NCBI GenBank assembly: GCA_041557595.1
Contig: JBFFGE010000245.1
Location: forward strand, 1-5,399
Reading direction: 5' to 3'
DNA from: JAOTYV01 sp041557595
GTDB taxonomy: Bacteria > Pseudomonadota > Alphaproteobacteria > UBA8366
Length of the DNA: 5,399 nucleotides
Shown: piece by piece, positions 1 through 5,399 of the stretch
Numbering within the stretch: position 1 is the first letter of the stretch
How the letters are laid out: each line of letters starts with the position of its first letter
Position numbers and translations under genes: made by a program
The notes under the pieces: model-generated
What the model saw: the letters and a program-made list of their open reading frames with translations, nothing else
What the model was told of the DNA's origin: nothing
Database searches by the model: none

Positions 1-36
1 CAGCTCCTTCAGCTGCCGCTTCGAAAGTATCCTCAT
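1..36 (-). CDS. N-terminus of a probable AlpA-family regulator (partial, runs off left edge)
   Basis: Only 12 codons are present, reading leftward from an ATG at 36-34: MRILSKRQLKEL. A purine-rich ribosome binding site (AAAGGGAG, 45-52) sits about 8 bases upstream. The pattern resembles the start of short AlpA-type winged-helix regulators, which often begin with MRxLS followed by a basic stretch and act as excisionase-like or transcriptional activators of integrases in prophages and genomic islands. This is recognition from a very short stretch, so the family call is tentative; the start codon and ribosome binding site are seen directly. The context, with a tRNA gene about 280 bases away and its 3' end facing this gene, fits an integrated element. 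It could equally be an unrelated small gene with a similar start. Confidence 0.5.
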   Translation of the reverse strand, partial: MRILSKRQLKEL

Positions 37-44
37 CGCTCAAA

Positions 45-71
45 CTCCCTTTGCAGGGAGCTTCGCGAAGC
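45..71. repeat. Two adjoining palindromes just upstream of the AlpA-like start
   Basis: The first is CTCCCT (45-50), a 4-base loop TTGC, then AGGGAG (55-60). The second is the 12-bp perfect palindrome GCTTCGCGAAGC (60-71), which shares base 60 with the first. The first contains the ribosome binding site of the leftward gene, so if it folded in RNA it could limit translation. The second could be an operator for a dimeric repressor or the gene product itself. The symmetry is seen directly; any regulatory role is inference, and palindromes of this size also occur by chance. Confidence 0.35.
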
Positions 72-224
72 CCCGGTTACGACAATCCCCGAGGTCTCAC
101 GAGGTTATCATCACGGAAAGGCCTTCGCGATATAGACGTCGTGCAGCTCTAACGAATGTCGAAACACAGAGGATTGCCGGGAACAACTGACCTTCTTGGA
201 TAGTTGGAGAATCATGGCAGCGTT

Positions 225-245
225 TTGCTACCCAGGTTGCTACCC
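225..245. repeat. 9-bp direct repeat TTGCTACCC, two copies
   Basis: TTGCTACCC occurs at 225-233 and again at 237-245, one pitch every 12 bases, about 70 bases from the 3' end of the tRNA gene. Short direct repeats next to a tRNA attachment site are often arm-type binding sites for a tyrosine integrase or its excision factor. That reading is inference from position only, since no integrase gene is visible in the window. Confidence 0.4.
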
Positions 246-256
246 CAAACAAAGAG

Positions 257-274
257 AGGCGGAATTTCCCGCCT
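257..274 (-). terminator. Possible terminator downstream of tRNA-Pro
   Basis: On the minus strand AGGCGG, a 6-base loop and CCGCCT form a 6-bp stem, followed by CTCTTTGTTT, a moderately U-rich tail. It lies about 40 bases past the tRNA CCA end, a reasonable place for the tRNA transcript to stop. The stem is short and the U-tract interrupted. On the plus strand the same stem is followed by TCATGATTTATTT, so it might work in both directions. Confidence 0.45.
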
Positions 275-313
275 TCATGATTTATTTAACTGCTTTAGAA
301 CGTAGGGAAAATT

Positions 314-390
314 TGGTCGGGGAGAGAGGATTCGAACCTCCGGCCCCTACGTCCCGAACGTAGTGCTCTACCAGGCTGAGCTACTCCCCG
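314..390 (-). tRNA. tRNA-Pro, anticodon CGG
   Basis: A complete 77-base cloverleaf on the minus strand. The acceptor stem pairs CGGGGAG (390-384) with CTCCCCG (324-318), followed by discriminator A (317) and an encoded CCA (316-314). The anticodon stem CTACG/CGTAG closes the 7-base loop TTCGGGA, placing anticodon CGG at 356-354, which reads proline codon CCG. The D-arm contains AGCCTGGTA and the T-loop is the standard TTCGAAT. The layout closely matches the bacterial proline tRNA with the same anticodon. Its 3' half is a typical integrase target, and an AlpA-like gene lies beyond it. Transcription starts from the promoter at 403-431. Confidence 0.97.
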
Positions 391-402
391 CCAAGAGCGT
401 GC

Positions 403-431
403 CTTATATACCGGGGACAAAGCCTTGGCAA
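403..431 (-). promoter_or_regulatory. Sigma70-type promoter of tRNA-Pro
   Basis: On the minus strand the -35 box is TTGCCA (431-426, five of six consensus bases), followed by a 17-base spacer and the -10 box TATAAG (408-403, five of six). This places the transcript start about 6 bases before the mature tRNA 5' end. The bases after the -10 box are GC-rich (GCACGC), the kind of discriminator associated with stringent control of stable RNA genes. Boxes and spacing are seen directly; use by the main sigma factor is inference. Confidence 0.65.
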
Positions 432-454
432 CGGCTGGGGCCTATGCTTCTAAT
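425..454 (+). promoter_or_regulatory. Probable promoter of amidase 1, sharing its -35 box with the tRNA promoter
   Basis: On the plus strand TTGGCA (425-430, five of six) is followed by an 18-base spacer and TCTAAT (449-454, five of six). The start would fall near 461, giving a leader of about 20 bases that contains the strong ribosome binding site of amidase 1. The 10-bp palindrome GCTTCGAAGC (458-467) straddles the predicted start. The -35 box is almost wholly the reverse complement of the tRNA promoter -35 box (426-431), so two polymerases could not occupy both at once. Confidence 0.45.
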
Positions 455-480
455 GCTGCTTCGAAGCGGGGGAGGACAGA

Positions 481-1782
481 ATGGGCCGGCCGAATGAACT
501 GTCCGTAAGTGCTTTATCCAAAAAGATTTCCGAAAGGTCGATCAGCTCGACCGAGATTGTCGAATCCTGCCTAGCCCGGATCGCCGAACGGGATGGGACG
601 GTCGGCGCGTGGCAGTATCTCGACCCCGACCAGGCGCTCGCCCAGGCGGCGGAGCGCGATACCACGCCCGCGCGCAGCCCCCTGCACGGCATCCCCGTCG
701 GCCTGAAGGACGTCATCGAGACGGCGGATATGCCGACGACCTACGGGTCGCCGATCTATCGGGACCATATGCCACGCGAAGACGCCCTGATCACTCAACG
801 GCTGCGCGCCGCCGGGGCGGTCATTCTCGGGAAAACCGTCAGCACCCAGTTCGCGCACCGAACGCCGGGCAAGACCGCCAATCCGCGAAATCCCGCGCAT
901 ACGCCGGGCGGCTCGTCGAGCGGCTCCGCGGCGGCGACGGCCGATCACATGGTGCCGCTCGCCTTCGGTACCCAGACAGCCGGTTCGGTAATCCGCCCCG
1001 CGGCCTATTGCGGCGTCATCGGCTTCAAACCAAGCTTCGGCTGGACCAATTTCAACGGCGTCAAGAACCTGTCCGCTTCGCTGGATACGCTGGGATATTA
1101 CGTTCGCAGCCTGGACGACCTCCCCTTGGTCCACCGCGTGCTCAACGCAACGCTCCTGCCCGGCCCGAACGAGGACGGCTCGATGCCCGCCCCGCCGCGC
1201 ATCCTGGTATGCCGCACCCCGGTTTGGAACGAGGCGTCCCCGGCCGGAAAGGCGGTCCTCGAGGAAACCGCCGACCGGTTGGCTGCCGCCGGCGCGACGG
1301 TGCACGATCTCGACCTGGTACCGATATTCGCCGATGTCTTCGACGCCCACACCATGGTGATGAGCTACGAGATGGCGCGCCACCTGGCCGTCGAACGGCG
1401 CGACCACTGGGCGCAGATCAGCCCACCGACCCAATCCTATATCGAGGCCGGCGAGGCCTGCTCGCAGGAGACAATAACCGCGGCGCGGCTGGTGCTCGAA
1501 CAGGCGCGCGAGGCTCTTTTGCGATGCGTCGGTTCATCCGACGTTATTCTGACACCCAGCGCGCCAGGGGAAGCGCCGGCGGGCCTGGCGTCGACCGGCG
1601 ACGCGATCTTCAACAGGATGTGGACGTCGCTGCACGTGCCGTGCCTGCACCTCCCGGTCCGCAACGGTCCGCAGGACCTGCCCCTCGGGATTACGCTGGC
1701 CGCCCGAATCGGCGCGGAGGAGCGGCTCGTCGCGGCCGCCAGATGGGCCGCGCACCGGCTCGACCTTCCGCTATTCGGATGA
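481..1782 (+). CDS. Amidase-signature family hydrolase (amidase 1)
   Basis: A 433-residue cytoplasmic hydrolase of the amidase signature family, which cleaves carbon-nitrogen bonds of amides or related compounds with a Ser-cisSer-Lys triad. The signature is present: K76 in GLKD, S145 at the start of the GGSSSGS stretch (cis-serine), and S169 in AGSVIRPAAYCG (nucleophile); the 24-residue gap between the serines is standard. The core resembles malonamidase-type members, but the substrate is unknown. Length is slightly short for the family (usually 450-500). The ATG is preceded by GGAGG (471-475) with 5 bases of spacing, and no signal peptide is seen. Two departures are notable: A167 replaces the usual glycine before the GS nucleophile pair, and T405 stands where relatives, including amidase 2, have glutamine in the C-terminal GxQL motif. 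It is transcribed alone from the promoter at 425-454 and converges on the minus-strand operon. Confidence 0.93.
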   Translation: MGRPNELSVSALSKKISERSISSTEIVESCLARIAERDGTVGAWQYLDPDQALAQAAERDTTPARSPLHGIPVGLKDVIETADMPTTYGSPIYRDHMPREDALITQRLRAAGAVILGKTVSTQFAHRTPGKTANPRNPAHTPGGSSSGSAAATADHMVPLAFGTQTAGSVIRPAAYCGVIGFKPSFGWTNFNGVKNLSASLDTLGYYVRSLDDLPLVHRVLNATLLPGPNEDGSMPAPPRILVCRTPVWNEASPAGKAVLEETADRLAAAGATVHDLDLVPIFADVFDAHTMVMSYEMARHLAVERRDHWAQISPPTQSYIEAGEACSQETITAARLVLEQAREALLRCVGSSDVILTPSAPGEAPAGLASTGDAIFNRMWTSLHVPCLHLPVRNGPQDLPLGITLAARIGAEERLVAAARWAAHRLDLPLFG

Positions 1783-1959
1783 GGTTCCGTTCGGTTTCCC
1801 GGGCCCGACCGCACGCCAGAAATCATAGGCCGCCATTGCGACGACGATCAGGATCACGCACCACAAGGCCGGTTCGTCGACAAACCGGACGACGATACTC
1901 AAAAACAAGATGAGCGCGAGCAAGGAAAGCGTCGCCAAGATCCTATCCAACATGGTCAT
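1771..1959 (-). CDS. Small two-helix membrane protein of unknown function
   Basis: A 62-residue protein with two hydrophobic segments, about residues 8-26 (LATLSLLALILFLSIVVRF) and 32-48 (LWCVILIVVAMAAYDFW), separated by a short charged turn, with a polar C-terminal tail. No enzymatic motif is visible and I do not recognise a named family. It begins 13 bases after amidase 2 on the same strand, with AAGGCGG just upstream of the ATG at 1959, so it looks like the last gene of the TRAP-amidase operon. A second ATG two codons downstream is also possible. Its last 12 bases overlap the end of amidase 1 on the opposite strand. Reasons to think it is real: a clean hydrophobic pattern, operon position and a plausible ribosome binding site. 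It might be an accessory to the transporter; that is inference. Confidence 0.65.
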   Translation of the reverse strand: MTMLDRILATLSLLALILFLSIVVRFVDEPALWCVILIVVAMAAYDFWRAVGPGKPNGTSSE

Positions 1960-1972
1960 TCACCGCCTTGGT

Positions 1973-3313
1973 TCATTCTTCTTCCGACGCATTGGCAACG
2001 CGTTGGGCCAACCACCGCGCCGTGCGCAAGAGCCGGCCATCGTCACCCCGGCGTCCGATCAACTGGCCGCCGATCGGCAGGCCGTTTCCCCCCTCCAGCA
2101 GGGGCAGGGTGACCGCCGGCACGCCGCACAGCGTCCACAGGCTGCAGAACATCGGACTGCCCGTGCTGTCGAGCCCGGCCGGCGCTTCGCCGGTCGTCGC
2201 CGGCGTCAGAATCGCGTCGTAGCGGTCGAACACCTCATCGAGGCCGGCGTTGAGAACGTCGATCCATTCGACCGCTCGATTGTAGTCCACCGCCAAGACC
2301 TGCCGGCCTTCGTCGATCATCTCCCGCAAGGTGGGACTCAGGCGATCGACGCCGCGCTCCGCGTAGCCGGCAAAGCTCTTGGCGATATCTGCGCACATGA
2401 TAAGCCGATGCCAATCGATCGCCCGATCGAACAGCTCGGGCAATGCAATCGTGTCGCAGCCTTCGCCCAGGAACGCGACAAGTTCCGAGAAACCCTCGCG
2501 CGCATCTTCCGAAGCATGATCCCAAACCGGCGTCGGGGCAAAGGCGAAAACCGGGTCGAGCGGCGCGTCTTCGGACGCGGTTTCGAACAAATGCGGCCGG
2601 CCCCGCGGACGCATATCCGGATCCTGGGCGTCATACGCCGTCAGCGCATCCGCCAGCATCGCCACGCCGCCCAGATCGCGCGCGAACACACCGACGGTGT
2701 CGAGCGGCCGTGAGATCGGCAACACGCCGTGCCGGGATATCAGGCCGTGCGTCGGTTTAAAGCCGACCGTGCCGCAATAGGCGGCGGGCCGGATGACGGA
2801 ACCGTTGGTCTGCGACCCGATGGCAAGCGGCACCATGTTGGCCGCGACCGCCGCCGCGGAGCCGCTCGACGATCCGCCAGGCGAATGCGCCGGATTGTGC
2901 GGATTGCGAGTCTTGCCCGGCGCATAGCACGCCAATTCCGTCGTGACCGTCTTCCCCATGATGACCGCGCCGGCCTGCTTCAACAGGGCAACCACCGTCG
3001 CGTCCTCGGTCGGCTGCCGGCCGGCATCGATGACCGTACCGTTCTCGGTCGGCAGGTCCCGCGTATCGAATATGTCCTTCACGCCAACCGGCATGCCGTG
3101 CAACGGCCCACAGGGCATTCCCGACGCACGGACGGAATCGACCGCCCGCGCCTGCTCCAGCGCATAATCCGGGTCGAGCGCCGCCCACGCCTCGATATCG
3201 CCGTCCACTGCCTCGATGTGCTCGAGATGCGCCACGACCACGTCTTCGGCCGACACAAGGCCATCGCGCAGTTGCTGCGCCATGTCGACGGTGCTGAGCT
3301 CAACCAAGCTCAT
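1973..3313 (-). CDS. Amidase-signature family hydrolase (amidase 2), linked to the TRAP genes
   Basis: A 446-residue amidase-signature enzyme, predicted cytoplasmic, hydrolysing an amide-type bond in an unidentified substrate. The triad is K79 (GVKD), S148 (cis-serine, in PGGSSSGS) and S172 (nucleophile, in NGSVIRPAAYCG). The C-terminal part keeps the family pattern TPATTGEAPAGL (370-381) and GGQLIGRRGDD (415-425). I chose the ATG at 3313: it lies 4 bases after the dctM stop, has GGGAAG just upstream, and opens with the typical MSLVELSTVDMAQQL helix. The frame stays open 48 codons further upstream, but those codons lie inside dctM and encode arginine- and serine-rich nonsense. The near-contact with dctM suggests translational coupling and a joint role: import by TRAP, then hydrolysis. 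It is a close paralogue of amidase 1, about 77 of 125 residues identical without gaps over the signature core. Confidence 0.94.
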   Translation of the reverse strand: MSLVELSTVDMAQQLRDGLVSAEDVVVAHLEHIEAVDGDIEAWAALDPDYALEQARAVDSVRASGMPCGPLHGMPVGVKDIFDTRDLPTENGTVIDAGRQPTEDATVVALLKQAGAVIMGKTVTTELACYAPGKTRNPHNPAHSPGGSSSGSAAAVAANMVPLAIGSQTNGSVIRPAAYCGTVGFKPTHGLISRHGVLPISRPLDTVGVFARDLGGVAMLADALTAYDAQDPDMRPRGRPHLFETASEDAPLDPVFAFAPTPVWDHASEDAREGFSELVAFLGEGCDTIALPELFDRAIDWHRLIMCADIAKSFAGYAERGVDRLSPTLREMIDEGRQVLAVDYNRAVEWIDVLNAGLDEVFDRYDAILTPATTGEAPAGLDSTGSPMFCSLWTLCGVPAVTLPLLEGGNGLPIGGQLIGRRGDDGRLLRTARWLAQRVANASEEE

Positions 3314-3317
3314 GCCG

Positions 3318-4676
3318 TCACTTCCCGTACACCAGAGTCGGCAGCCACAGGGCGACCTGCGGGAAGACATAGAGAATTCCCATGGCGACGAAGACCATCG
3401 ACAGGAACGGCAACACGCCCTTGAAGATCTCGACCAGCTTGACGTGCGGCGGCGCAACGCCTTTCAAATAATAGGCGGCCATGGCCATTGGTGGTGTCAG
3501 GAACGACGTCTGCAGGTTAAGTGCGACAAGGATGCCGAAAAACAGCGGATCGATGCCGAAATGCGGGAGCATCGGCAGGAAAATCGGCACGAAAATGATG
3601 ATGATCTCGGACCATTCGAGCGGCCAACCCAGCATGAATATGATCAGCTGCGCCAGGATCAGAAACATGATCGGGCTGAGCTCCATCGCCAGCACCCAAT
3701 CGCGGATCAAATCATGTCCGCCGAGATAGGAGAATACCGACGAGAAGGTCCAGGAGCCGACGAACAGCCAGCACACCATGGCCGAGGTCCGAACCGTCAA
3801 ATAGACCGATTCCTTCAATCGGTCCCAGGTCAGCGCGCGGTAGCCGATCGCCAGGACAAGACCACCGATCGCCCCCATGGACGCGGCTTCGGACGGAGTC
3901 GCCAAACCGAACAGGATCGCGCCCAGCACCGACAGAATAAGAAACGCCAGCGGGAAGAACGAGGTGACCATCATCATGAACACCTTCCCGGGCCCGAGTT
4001 CCGGCACGCCTTCCTCGACCTGCGGCTTCGGTGCGATCGACGGATTCCACCAGGCGCGCCCGATGACATAGAGAATATAGAGACCCGCCAACATGAATCC
4101 GGGAATGATCGCGCCGGCGTAAAGCCGCACGACCGAGACGTTGGACGTCGCCGCATAGACGATAAGCATGATACTCGGCGGGATCAGGATGCCGAGACAG
4201 CCGCCCGCGCAAATCACGCCCGCGGCGAAGCTGGTGTCGTAGCGCGCCTTGAGCATGGACGGAAACGCCAGCAACCCCATCAACGTCACCACGGCGCCGA
4301 TAATGCCCGTCGCCGTGGCGAACAAGGCGCAGGTTGCGAGCGCCGCGATCGCCATCGACCCGGGCAACCGTTTGGCCGCCAGCTGCAACGTAAAGAACAG
4401 CCGATCGACGATATTCGACCGTTCGACGATATAGCCCATGAAGAGGAACAGCGGCACCGCGGTCAATACGTCGTTCGCCATGACCGAATAGGTCTGGTTC
4501 ACCAGAAGGTCGAAGATGCGGTTGTCGAACAGGGATTGCATCCGCTCGGGGTCGTAATAGGCGTAGTAACCGAATCCGACGCCCATCGCGATCAGCGTAA
4601 AGCAGATGGGGAACCCGAGCATGATGGTCAGAATGAATATGCCGAGCATGAAGACGGCGATTTCGGGATTGCTCAC
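3318..4676 (-). CDS. dctM: TRAP transporter large permease subunit, DctM family
   Basis: A 452-residue, highly hydrophobic inner-membrane protein: the large subunit of a TRAP transporter, which uses the sodium or proton gradient to import a solute delivered by a periplasmic binding protein. Family landmarks are VPLFLFMGYIVERS (74-87), GGCLGILIPPSIMLIVYA (158-175), FGLATPSEAASMGAIG (256-271) and QTSFLTPPMAMAAYYLKG (389-406). The last is characteristic of the mannitol/chloroaromatic-like subgroup, although that name does not fix the substrate. Length is normal for DctM. The start is a GTG at 4676-4674, whose last two bases lie in the dctQ stop codon (GTGA overlap), preceded by GGGGGAA. Such overlap implies coupled translation with the small subunit. 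No damage is visible. Confidence 0.96.
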   Translation of the reverse strand: MSNPEIAVFMLGIFILTIMLGFPICFTLIAMGVGFGYYAYYDPERMQSLFDNRIFDLLVNQTYSVMANDVLTAVPLFLFMGYIVERSNIVDRLFFTLQLAAKRLPGSMAIAALATCALFATATGIIGAVVTLMGLLAFPSMLKARYDTSFAAGVICAGGCLGILIPPSIMLIVYAATSNVSVVRLYAGAIIPGFMLAGLYILYVIGRAWWNPSIAPKPQVEEGVPELGPGKVFMMMVTSFFPLAFLILSVLGAILFGLATPSEAASMGAIGGLVLAIGYRALTWDRLKESVYLTVRTSAMVCWLFVGSWTFSSVFSYLGGHDLIRDWVLAMELSPIMFLILAQLIIFMLGWPLEWSEIIIIFVPIFLPMLPHFGIDPLFFGILVALNLQTSFLTPPMAMAAYYLKGVAPPHVKLVEIFKGVLPFLSMVFVAMGILYVFPQVALWLPTLVYGK

Positions 4677-5299
4677 GTGTCGGTTCCCCCGGCCCTATTT
4701 TCCGTATTGCCGCCTGCCGCGTCCTGGACCTCGTACTGGTGCTGCAGCACGGTTTCCAGTTCCTCGACATCTTCCATATGCGCCGGCCATGTACCGGTCT
4801 TGATACAAAGAATACAGCGGCAGACCTGTGCAATGCCTTGCAGGAACAGGAGCGCGCCCGCCGCCGGAATGATCAGCTTGAATTGAAAAATCGGGACGTT
4901 GGCGGGGCTCATCACGCTGACTTCGCCGAGCCCGCCATTGTAGGACCAGGATTCGAGCGCGTAATCCATGCCGGCGAGGATCAGCGCCGTAACGCCCGGG
5001 AAAAAGAATATGAGATACAGGACGAATTCGACCTTGGCCTGGGTCTGCGGCTTCCACAGCCGGTAGACCACGTCGCCGCGGACATGCCCGTCGCGCGACA
5101 GGGTATACGCGCCGGCCATCATGAACAGGGTTCCGTACATCATGTAACTGATGTCGAAGGCCCATGAGGTGGGGTCGTCCAGCACATAACGAACGAAGAC
5201 CTCATAGCCGACGCCGAATGCCAGGATCAGGATGCACCACGAAAATGCCTTGCCGACCCAGGCGGAAATACTATCGATGATGAAAATCAACCGTTCCAT
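4673..5299 (-). CDS. dctQ: TRAP transporter small permease subunit, DctQ family
   Basis: A 208-residue membrane protein, the small partner of DctM, which helps position the large subunit in the inner membrane. Hydrophobic segments fall near residues 19-38, 48-66, 90-110 and 140-160, the expected four helices. Family patterns include FVRYVLDDPTSWAFDIS (35-51) and LSRDGHVRGDVVY (67-79), which resemble the small subunit of mannitol/chloroaromatic-type TRAP systems. An acidic cytoplasmic tail (about 170-208) ends in a glycine-rich stretch. I place the start at the ATG (5299-5297), with AGGGA six bases upstream, rather than at an in-frame TTG 8 codons earlier that would bury this site. The stop overlaps the dctM start. 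The binding protein gene is not in the window and is expected to the right. Confidence 0.95.
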   Translation of the reverse strand: MERLIFIIDSISAWVGKAFSWCILILAFGVGYEVFVRYVLDDPTSWAFDISYMMYGTLFMMAGAYTLSRDGHVRGDVVYRLWKPQTQAKVEFVLYLIFFFPGVTALILAGMDYALESWSYNGGLGEVSVMSPANVPIFQFKLIIPAAGALLFLQGIAQVCRCILCIKTGTWPAHMEDVEELETVLQHQYEVQDAAGGNTENRAGGTDT

Positions 5300-5335
5300 C
5301 GGATTTCCCTGCCACCCCCTCAACTAAACACGGGA

Positions 5336-5360
5336 GGGGCGGCGCTTGCAGCACCGCCCC
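5336..5360 (-). terminator. GC-rich hairpin upstream of dctQ, possible attenuator
   Basis: On the minus strand GGGGCGGTGC, a 5-base loop TGCAA and GCGCCGCCCC form a 10-bp stem with one G-U pair, followed by TCCCGTGTTTAGTT, which is only weakly U-rich. It lies 37 bases before the dctQ ATG. In TRAP operons the binding-protein gene often precedes dctQM, and a hairpin between them commonly leaves more message for the binding protein. In one minus-strand frame the bases to the right end in TAA at 5378-5376, which could be the last codons of that gene, but 8 codons cannot identify it. The hairpin is seen; its role is inference. Confidence 0.55.
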
Positions 5361-5399
5361 GATATCCGCGGAAAATTACCGACCTGAAGAGACTACCCC

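Larger units (their letters stand above)
37..313. other. Gene-free, AT-richer stretch between the AlpA-like gene and the tRNA
   Basis: No convincing reading frame was found on either strand. The longest ATG-started minus-strand frame checked here is about 34 codons, with no recognisable protein. Base composition is visibly lower in GC than the genes to the right. The stretch holds two adjacent palindromes near the AlpA-like start, a direct repeat of TTGCTACCC and a hairpin; each is listed separately. If the tRNA 3' end is an attachment site, this stretch would be the first DNA inside the element. Confidence 0.55.

Noticed and set aside
1..134. Plus-strand open frame that could be an integrase fragment
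   Set aside because: No start codon and no tyrosine-recombinase motif in the translated residues.
72..180. Promoter for the AlpA-like gene (for example a TATATC-like -10 box on the minus strand)
   Set aside because: No -35 box at an acceptable distance; the matches are no better than chance.
571..1434. A 287-codon minus-strand frame opposite amidase 1
   Set aside because: Arg/Gly-rich composition, no domain pattern and fully inside a confident gene.
609..1913. A 434-codon open frame overlapping amidase 1 in another plus-strand frame
   Set aside because: Arg/Gly/Pro-rich product with no motif; the amidase frame carries the full catalytic signature.
1910..2713. A 267-codon plus-strand frame opposite amidase 2
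   Set aside because: Low-complexity Arg-rich product; amidase 2 on the other strand explains the region.
3314..3457. 48-codon N-terminal extension of amidase 2
   Set aside because: It lies inside dctM, encodes an Arg/Ser/Cys-rich stretch unlike amidases, and the downstream ATG has its own ribosome binding site.
3216..4886. A 556-codon open frame on the plus strand opposite dctM
   Set aside because: It is antisense to the well-supported dctM and dctQ genes, and its product is full of Arg, His, Gln and Asp with no family pattern, the usual mirror image of hydrophobic codons in GC-rich DNA.
5300..5323. TTG start of dctQ 8 codons upstream
   Set aside because: The ATG at 5299 has a well-spaced ribosome binding site and gives the normal DctQ N-terminus.
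5376..5399. Possible last codons of an upstream binding-protein gene ending in TAA at 5378-5376
   Set aside because: Only 7 codons before the stop are visible and they cannot be matched to a family, so it is mentioned but not annotated.

Overview
The window looks like chromosomal DNA of a high-GC alphaproteobacterium, possibly Rhodospirillales-like. This is inferred from the GC-rich, codon-biased genes, the encoded 3' CCA of the tRNA, and the style of the TRAP transporter and amidases; no taxonomic marker is present. Four full-length protein genes, one small membrane-protein gene, one tRNA gene and the first codons of a leftward gene can be supported.

Layout. Bases 1-36 hold the first 12 codons of a minus-strand gene that reads like the N-terminus of an AlpA-type excision/transcription regulator. 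Bases 37-313 are visibly AT-richer and without a credible gene; they contain two small palindromes, a 9-bp direct repeat and a hairpin that may be the tRNA terminator. A complete tRNA-Pro(CGG) gene lies at 314-390 on the minus strand. An AlpA-like gene next to the 3' end of a tRNA is the usual arrangement at the edge of an integrated genomic island or prophage, so the island boundary probably lies near 314, with genes to the right belonging to the core chromosome.

Between the tRNA and the next gene, two divergent sigma70-like promoters share almost the same -35 hexamer (425-431). One drives the tRNA leftward. The other drives amidase 1 (481-1782, plus strand) rightward.

The rest of the window (1771-5399) is one tightly packed minus-strand operon, read right to left: a GC-rich hairpin at 5336-5360, dctQ (4673-5299), dctM (3318-4676, overlapping dctQ by 4 bases and starting with GTG), amidase 2 (1973-3313, 4 bases after dctM) and a 62-residue two-helix membrane protein (1771-1959). 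The periplasmic solute-binding subunit expected for a TRAP transporter is absent here and probably lies just beyond the right edge, upstream of the hairpin.

How it fits together. DctQ and DctM would form the inner-membrane part of a TRAP transporter of the mannitol/chloroaromatic-like subgroup. The translationally linked amidase-signature hydrolase suggests that the imported compound carries an amide (or related C-N) bond cleaved in the cytoplasm. A second, clearly paralogous amidase faces the operon tail-to-tail and overlaps the small membrane gene by 12 bases. The unusual feature is this amide uptake-and-hydrolysis locus with two amidases in convergent orientation beside an island boundary. 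The substrate cannot be read from the sequence.
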